From assembly GCA_031272775.1 (NCBI GenBank), contig JAISTB010000039.1, forward strand, positions 33,169 through 97,168: DNA of 64,000 nucleotides, written 5' to 3'. Positions 60,309 through 64,000 of the stretch are shown here, piece after piece; positions within the stretch are counted from its first letter, which is position 1, and every line of letters begins with the position of its first letter. The position numbers and the translations under genes are program-made. The notes beneath the pieces were generated by a model. That model did not search any database. It saw nothing but the letters and a program-made list of their open reading frames with translations, and was not told the DNA's origin. Source of the stretch: Fusobacteriaceae bacterium (GTDB lineage Bacteria > Fusobacteriota > Fusobacteriia > Fusobacteriales > Fusobacteriaceae).

Positions 60309-61925
60309 ATGAAGACGGGGAAGACAGTATTGAAAAACGGAAAAATTTTCACGGAACGGGGGCATTTTGTGACGGCCCTCTGCATTGAGGACGGACTCGT
60401 AAGCAAGATCGGCCCCGAAGCGGAGGCGGAAGCGGGAAACGCCGCGACGGTTCTCGATTTGCGGGGTAAGACCGTCGTACCGGGCTTCAACGACAGCCAT
60501 ATGCACTTGCTCAAATGCGGCTTCGCCTTGCGTCAGGCAGAACTGTACGGACTGACGTCCATCGCCGACGTCATCGCCGTATGTCGGGCGTTTCGGGCAA
60601 AACATCCGGAAATCCGGCTCATCAGCGGCCGGGGCTGGAATCAGGACTATTTTACCGATGAGAACAGACTGCTGACCCGGGACGACCTCGATCGGATCGC
60701 GACGGATATCCCGATTATCCTGACCCGGGCCTGCGGACACGTGGCCGCGGTCAATTCCAAAGCCATGGAAATGCTGGATATCGGCGGATCCTTTGTGGTC
60801 GCGTCGGGCGGAGAAGTTGGCGTGACCAACGGACGCGCCAACGGTCTTTTGTTTGAGACCGCGGCGGGGCAGGTCGCCGGTCTTTTGGCGGAGCCCCTGA
60901 CCGGGGAAAGCGTCTGCGCCGTTCTCAAGGACATCGCGGCCGTGGCCAACGCCCAGGGGATAACGTCCGTTTCCACCAACGACATCACCGTGGGTTCCCC
61001 TACCGGAGAAGCCATTGAAGCGGGCTTTTTGCTCTACGAAAAGCGGGATCCGACGCTTCGGATCAACCATCAGATGTCCTTTGAAAGTCCGGCAAAATTC
61101 CGGGAGCGGATCGCGAGCGGTTATGACAAATCGGGAAATCCGGCTTTTCACCGCTACGGGCCGCTGAAACTCTTTGCCGACGGCTCCCTCGGGGCCCGGA
61201 CGGCCCTGTTGCGGGCGCCTTATCATGACGATCCCTCGACTTCGGGAGTCGCGGTCCTGACGCCTGCCGAGATCGCCGAATATACGAAAATAGCAGATGA
61301 AAATCAGATTCAATGTATGATCCACGGCATCGGAAACCTCGCTTTGGACCGGATCATGGACGCCTATGAGAATCTGACCGAAGGCGGCGAAAACCCGCTC
61401 CGCCACGGCATGATTCACGTGCAGATCACGGATCCGGCCCAGCTTGAGCGGATCGCGCGACTCAGGATCCCCGTGGCCGTGCAGCCCGTTTTCCTGCACT
61501 ATGATCTCCATATGGCGGAGGATCGGGTCGGCAAAGTATTGGCCTCGACGTCCTACGCGTTCCGGACCATGCTTGATTCAGGCATACACGCGGGTTATGG
61601 CAGCGATTCGCCCGTGGAACCCTTCAATCCCTTTCATTGCATCCATTGCGCCGTAAACCGGCAGGATCTGAAGGGCCTTCCCGCCGGAGGCTGGTATCCC
61701 GCCGAACGGGTGAGCGTCGAAGACGCCGTGGCTGCCTACACGACGGAAAGCGCCTTTACGACATTTGCCGAAGGCGTCAAAGGAAAACTGCTGCCCGGTT
61801 ATTACGCGGACCTTGTGGTTCTCTCGGCGGACATTTTTACGGTCGCCGCGGAGGCCATCAAAGACATCCGGGCGGACATGACCGTCGTCGGGGGAAATAT
61901 TGTCTATACCGCCCCCAAAAACTGA
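60309..61925 (+). CDS. YtcJ-like amidohydrolase (family 3), copy 1
   Basis: The protein is 538 residues. The N-terminal beta-sandwich strand is followed by the metal motif VVPGFNDSHMHLLKCG (HxH about 62-64), and it has GRGWNQDYF and RACGHVAAVNSKAM. Later come GPLKLFADGSLGARTALL and GYGSDSPVEPFNPF with the metal-binding Asp. The C-terminal KGKLLPGYYADLVVLS is typical of the superfamily. The metal-dependent enzymes of this group hydrolyse amides or other C-N bonds; specificity is unknown. Location behind the importer suggests it acts on the imported compound. GGAGGAAC precedes the ATG. Confidence 0.9.
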   Translation: MKTGKTVLKNGKIFTERGHFVTALCIEDGLVSKIGPEAEAEAGNAATVLDLRGKTVVPGFNDSHMHLLKCGFALRQAELYGLTSIADVIAVCRAFRAKHPEIRLISGRGWNQDYFTDENRLLTRDDLDRIATDIPIILTRACGHVAAVNSKAMEMLDIGGSFVVASGGEVGVTNGRANGLLFETAAGQVAGLLAEPLTGESVCAVLKDIAAVANAQGITSVSTNDITVGSPTGEAIEAGFLLYEKRDPTLRINHQMSFESPAKFRERIASGYDKSGNPAFHRYGPLKLFADGSLGARTALLRAPYHDDPSTSGVAVLTPAEIAEYTKIADENQIQCMIHGIGNLALDRIMDAYENLTEGGENPLRHGMIHVQITDPAQLERIARLRIPVAVQPVFLHYDLHMAEDRVGKVLASTSYAFRTMLDSGIHAGYGSDSPVEPFNPFHCIHCAVNRQDLKGLPAGGWYPAERVSVEDAVAAYTTESAFTTFAEGVKGKLLPGYYADLVVLSADIFTVAAEAIKDIRADMTVVGGNIVYTAPKN

Positions 61926-61966
61926 AGGGCGCGACGGAAAAAAAGCGGAAATCGGGGGAGTCGGGC

Positions 61967-63565
61967 TTGAAAAAAATCTTTGTGAACGGAAAAATATACT
62001 TGAACCCGGGCAGATTCGCGTCTGCCCTTTGTGTCGAAAACGGCCTTGTGACGGCCGTCGGAACCCGTGAAGAGGCGTTGTCCCAGGGGCGGGGCGAAGT
62101 CGTGGATCTCAAAGGAAGAACCGTCGTTCCCGGTTTTAACGATAGTCACCTGCATTTGCTCCACTGCTGGTTTTTCCTCGAACGGGCCAATGTCTCGGGC
62201 GCTTCGTCAATTGACGAGGTCATCGCCCGCTGTCGGGATTGGCTGGCGGCTCATCCCGAAAAAAGCGTCCTCGTGGGTAGAGGTTGGAACCACGACCGTT
62301 TCATCGGGGAAAAAAGGCTGCTCAACCGGCGTGACCTCGATCGGATCTCAACGGAAATTCCCGTGATTCTCACGAGAAACTGCGGTCATGTGGCGGCGGT
62401 CAACAGCAAGGCGGTGGAAACGCTGAAACTGGGTCCCGATTTTCCGGTGGAAGCGGGCGGTCGTCTCGGTTACGACGCCGACGGCCGTTGCAACGGCATT
62501 CTCTATGAGACGGCGGTCAATCAGGTCAAATACCTGATCAATGAACCCTATTCCCGGATGCAAATCTGGCAAAACCTGCAAAAGATAGCCGCTCTGGCCA
62601 ACGCGGCGGGCATAACTTCCGTTTCCACCAACGATCTCTATCTGGGCTACCCCGACGCCAAGGCCGTCGAGGGCGGCTATCACATGTACGCCCGCAACAA
62701 TCCCACGATCCGGGTCAATCACCAGATTTCCTTTTATGATCTCGAAACGCTGAAAAAAAGGCTCGCTTCCGGCTATGACCGCTCGGGAAATCCCGCCTTC
62801 AACCGTTACGGGCCCGTCAAGCTCTTTGCCGACGGTTCTCTGGGCGGACGGACGGCCCTTTTGAGCCGACCTTACGCCGACGATCCGACGACCCGCGGGC
62901 AGGCGGTCACGGGGCCCGAGGCGCTGAAGGCCTTCTTCCGGGAGGCCTCGGCCCATGGGCTTCAGTGCGTGGCCCACGCTATTGGCGATCAGGGCATAGA
63001 AAACGTGCTTGACGCCATTGAATCCGTAAACGGCGGGGAAAATAATCCCCTTCGCCACGGGATCATCCACGCGGCCCTGCCGCGACCCGATCAGCTGCGA
63101 AGGCTTGCGACGGGGCGCGTTCCGGTTCTTGTGCAGCCGGTCAACTTGCGGCGCAACGCCTCAGGTCTTGCGGAAAAAGTCGGTGAGGAGCTCGCTTCTT
63201 ACGCCTCTCCCTACAAAACCATGCTGAAAAACGGCATTCCGCTGTGCTTCGGCTCCGACGGGCCCATCGCGCCCTTCGACGTGATGACGGGCATCCACTG
63301 CGCCGTCAATCGTCAGGATTCCGCCGACGCCGCGGGCGGCTTCCGTCCGGAAGAGGGCTTGTCGGTGGAAGAAGCCGTTGACGCCTATACGTTGGCGGGC
63401 GCCCGGATCTCCTTTGAGGAAAGCGTCAAAGGACGACTGTTGCCGGGATACTACGCCGATTTTGCCGTATTGTCCGACGATATTTTTACGATCGAAAAAA
63501 CCCGGATCAGGGATGTCCGGGTCGAAATGACTATGGTCGGCGGAAGAATTGTGTTTACCCGCTAG
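61967..63565 (+). CDS. YtcJ-like amidohydrolase (family 3), copy 2
   Basis: The protein is 532 residues from a TTG at 61967 with GGGGGAG seven bases upstream; no ATG is suitably placed, and the open frame to 61637 overlaps copy 1. It shares nearly all landmarks with copy 1 in the same order: VVPGFNDSHLHLLHCW, GRGWNHDRF, RNCGHVAAVNSKAVE, GPVKLFADGSLGGRTALL, GSDGPIAPFDV and KGRLLPGYYADFAVLS. It is clearly a tandem duplicate, diverged by roughly half its residues. It ends the operon; a terminator lies at 63684. Confidence 0.9.
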   Translation: MKKIFVNGKIYLNPGRFASALCVENGLVTAVGTREEALSQGRGEVVDLKGRTVVPGFNDSHLHLLHCWFFLERANVSGASSIDEVIARCRDWLAAHPEKSVLVGRGWNHDRFIGEKRLLNRRDLDRISTEIPVILTRNCGHVAAVNSKAVETLKLGPDFPVEAGGRLGYDADGRCNGILYETAVNQVKYLINEPYSRMQIWQNLQKIAALANAAGITSVSTNDLYLGYPDAKAVEGGYHMYARNNPTIRVNHQISFYDLETLKKRLASGYDRSGNPAFNRYGPVKLFADGSLGGRTALLSRPYADDPTTRGQAVTGPEALKAFFREASAHGLQCVAHAIGDQGIENVLDAIESVNGGENNPLRHGIIHAALPRPDQLRRLATGRVPVLVQPVNLRRNASGLAEKVGEELASYASPYKTMLKNGIPLCFGSDGPIAPFDVMTGIHCAVNRQDSADAAGGFRPEEGLSVEEAVDAYTLAGARISFEESVKGRLLPGYYADFAVLSDDIFTIEKTRIRDVRVEMTMVGGRIVFTR

Positions 63566-63683
63566 CTGCGGTGACGCCCTTGGAGGCATGGAGCGGGCCA
63601 AGGCGCTGATTATACGGATTATTGAGAATGTGGCGGCTGGAAAGTAAAATCCGGCTTTGTGTACGGGCAAAAAGTCATAGAAT
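63566..63683 (+). other. Short spacer after the importer operon
   Basis: Nothing convincing is seen here. A 25-codon open stretch (63570-63647) lacks a start signal. Confidence 0.4.
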
Positions 63684-63720
63684 AAAGCCTTCCGGAATAT
63701 CTCCGGAAGGCTTTGTTGTT
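63684..63720 (+). terminator. Intrinsic terminator of the importer-amidohydrolase operon
   Basis: AAAGCCTTCCGGA (63684-63696) pairs with TCCGGAAGGCTTT (63702-63714), a perfect 13-bp stem with a 5-base loop, then GTTGTTT. Confidence 0.9.
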
Positions 63721-63897
63721 TATGGTCAAACCAAAAGTCTGTGCGCCTGATACGTATGGGAGCATAGCATACGCCCCGCACAACAGCCGAGGCTGATTTT
63801 ATATCCCCAAATTGCAATTTTTTCAATATTGCATAGATATCATATATCAAAGTCATGATAATAATATATATTCTATATATGTATACAAATTGATTTC
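63721..63897. other. AT-rich intergenic region
   Basis: The stretch is AT-rich toward its right end, with many TATA-like runs. No open frame of note was seen. Confidence 0.4.
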
Positions 63898-63926
63898 TTG
63901 ACAATTTCTGAGTAATCCAATAAAAT
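63898..63926 (+). promoter_or_regulatory. Strong promoter near the right edge
   Basis: TTGACA (63898-63903), 17 bases, then TAAAAT (63921-63926). Confidence 0.82.
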
Positions 63927-63980
63927 ATTTAAAAGTGTCGAATTTTCGTTCTGAATTTGTCTTGATTCAGGGGGCTTGCC

Positions 63981-64000
63981 ATGAAGCTTAAATTCATAAT
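63981..64000 (+). CDS. Start of an unidentified gene (cut by window edge)
   Basis: An ATG at 63981 follows AGGGGG (63969-63974) by six bases and lies about 50 bases after a strong promoter. Only about six codons (MKLKFI) are inside the window, too few to identify it; the basic-hydrophobic start could be a signal peptide. Confidence 0.5.

Noticed and set aside
63570..63647. 25-codon C-terminal-like fragment after the second amidohydrolase
   Set aside because: No start signal and no family recognised; too short to support a pseudogene call.
1..64000. CRISPR arrays, transposases, integrases, rRNA operons
   Set aside because: No regularly spaced repeats, no transposase or integrase motifs and no rRNA sequence were seen on either strand.

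Overview
The window looks like the chromosome of a diderm, rod-shaped, fermentative bacterium of above-average GC. Evidence for a Gram-negative envelope is GmhB (heptose for LPS), an RseC-type membrane protein, and periplasmic binding proteins with signal peptides. MreB indicates a rod. An Etf-linked lactate dehydrogenase, many amino-acid/peptide hydrolases and transporters, and a YwqK/MORN-type secreted protein suggest an anaerobic amino-acid and lactate fermenter. The gene set and the order murF-mraY-murD-murG-murC-murB-ddl-ftsQ-ftsA-ftsZ remind me of Fusobacteriota, though the GC is high for that phylum. This placement is inference and needs a phylogeny.

Layout. 1-3666 (-): etfB-etfA-FAD lactate dehydrogenase-YkvI-like permease, probably an electron-bifurcating lactate oxidation operon. 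3998-4405 (-): rseC. 4526-11857 (+): one long housekeeping operon (unknown membrane protein, maf, mreB, scpB, rluB, gatCAB). 11887-13541 (+): AbgT-type transporter. 13620-13790 (+): an orphan small RNA with a strong promoter, C-rich hairpin loops and an intrinsic terminator. 13836-26670 (+): dCMP deaminase, gmhB, then the peptidoglycan/division cluster ending in ftsZ and a terminator. 26684-28797 (-): lipoprotein nuclease and M32 carboxypeptidase. 28801-34996: an AT-richer accessory stretch with unknown genes, a filamentous-haemagglutinin relic, a secreted seven-repeat propeller-like protein, a 39-residue membrane peptide and two alpha/beta hydrolases. It ends at a tRNA-Gln gene (35081-35155). 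35209-39805 (-): dnaE and an M20 amidohydrolase. 39905-40405 (+): a collapsed three-gene relic (RidA / threonine-synthase-like / M20). 40416-40695 (-): a second orphan RNA with a consensus promoter. 40799-43516 (-): trpS and proS. 43645-48933 (+): mglBAC galactose-type ABC importer, an unknown protein and a spore-photoproduct-lyase-like radical SAM enzyme. 48954-50212 (+): a second M20 amidohydrolase. 50305-55423 (+): a SNF2 ATPase with a large unknown partner and a secreted MORN-like protein. 55578-63565 (+): a peptide-type ABC importer followed by two tandem paralogous YtcJ-like amidohydrolases. 63898-64000 (+): a promoter and the start of another gene.

Themes. Amide and peptide use recurs: AbgT, two intact M20 enzymes and one M20 relic, M32, the Dpp/Opp-like importer and two amidohydrolases. 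GatCAB plus tRNA-Gln fits indirect Gln-tRNA synthesis. The strongest undescribed candidates are the two RNA genes, the collapsed-operon chimera, and the SNF2-plus-unknown-partner cassette. No CRISPR array, integrase, transposase or rRNA was seen.
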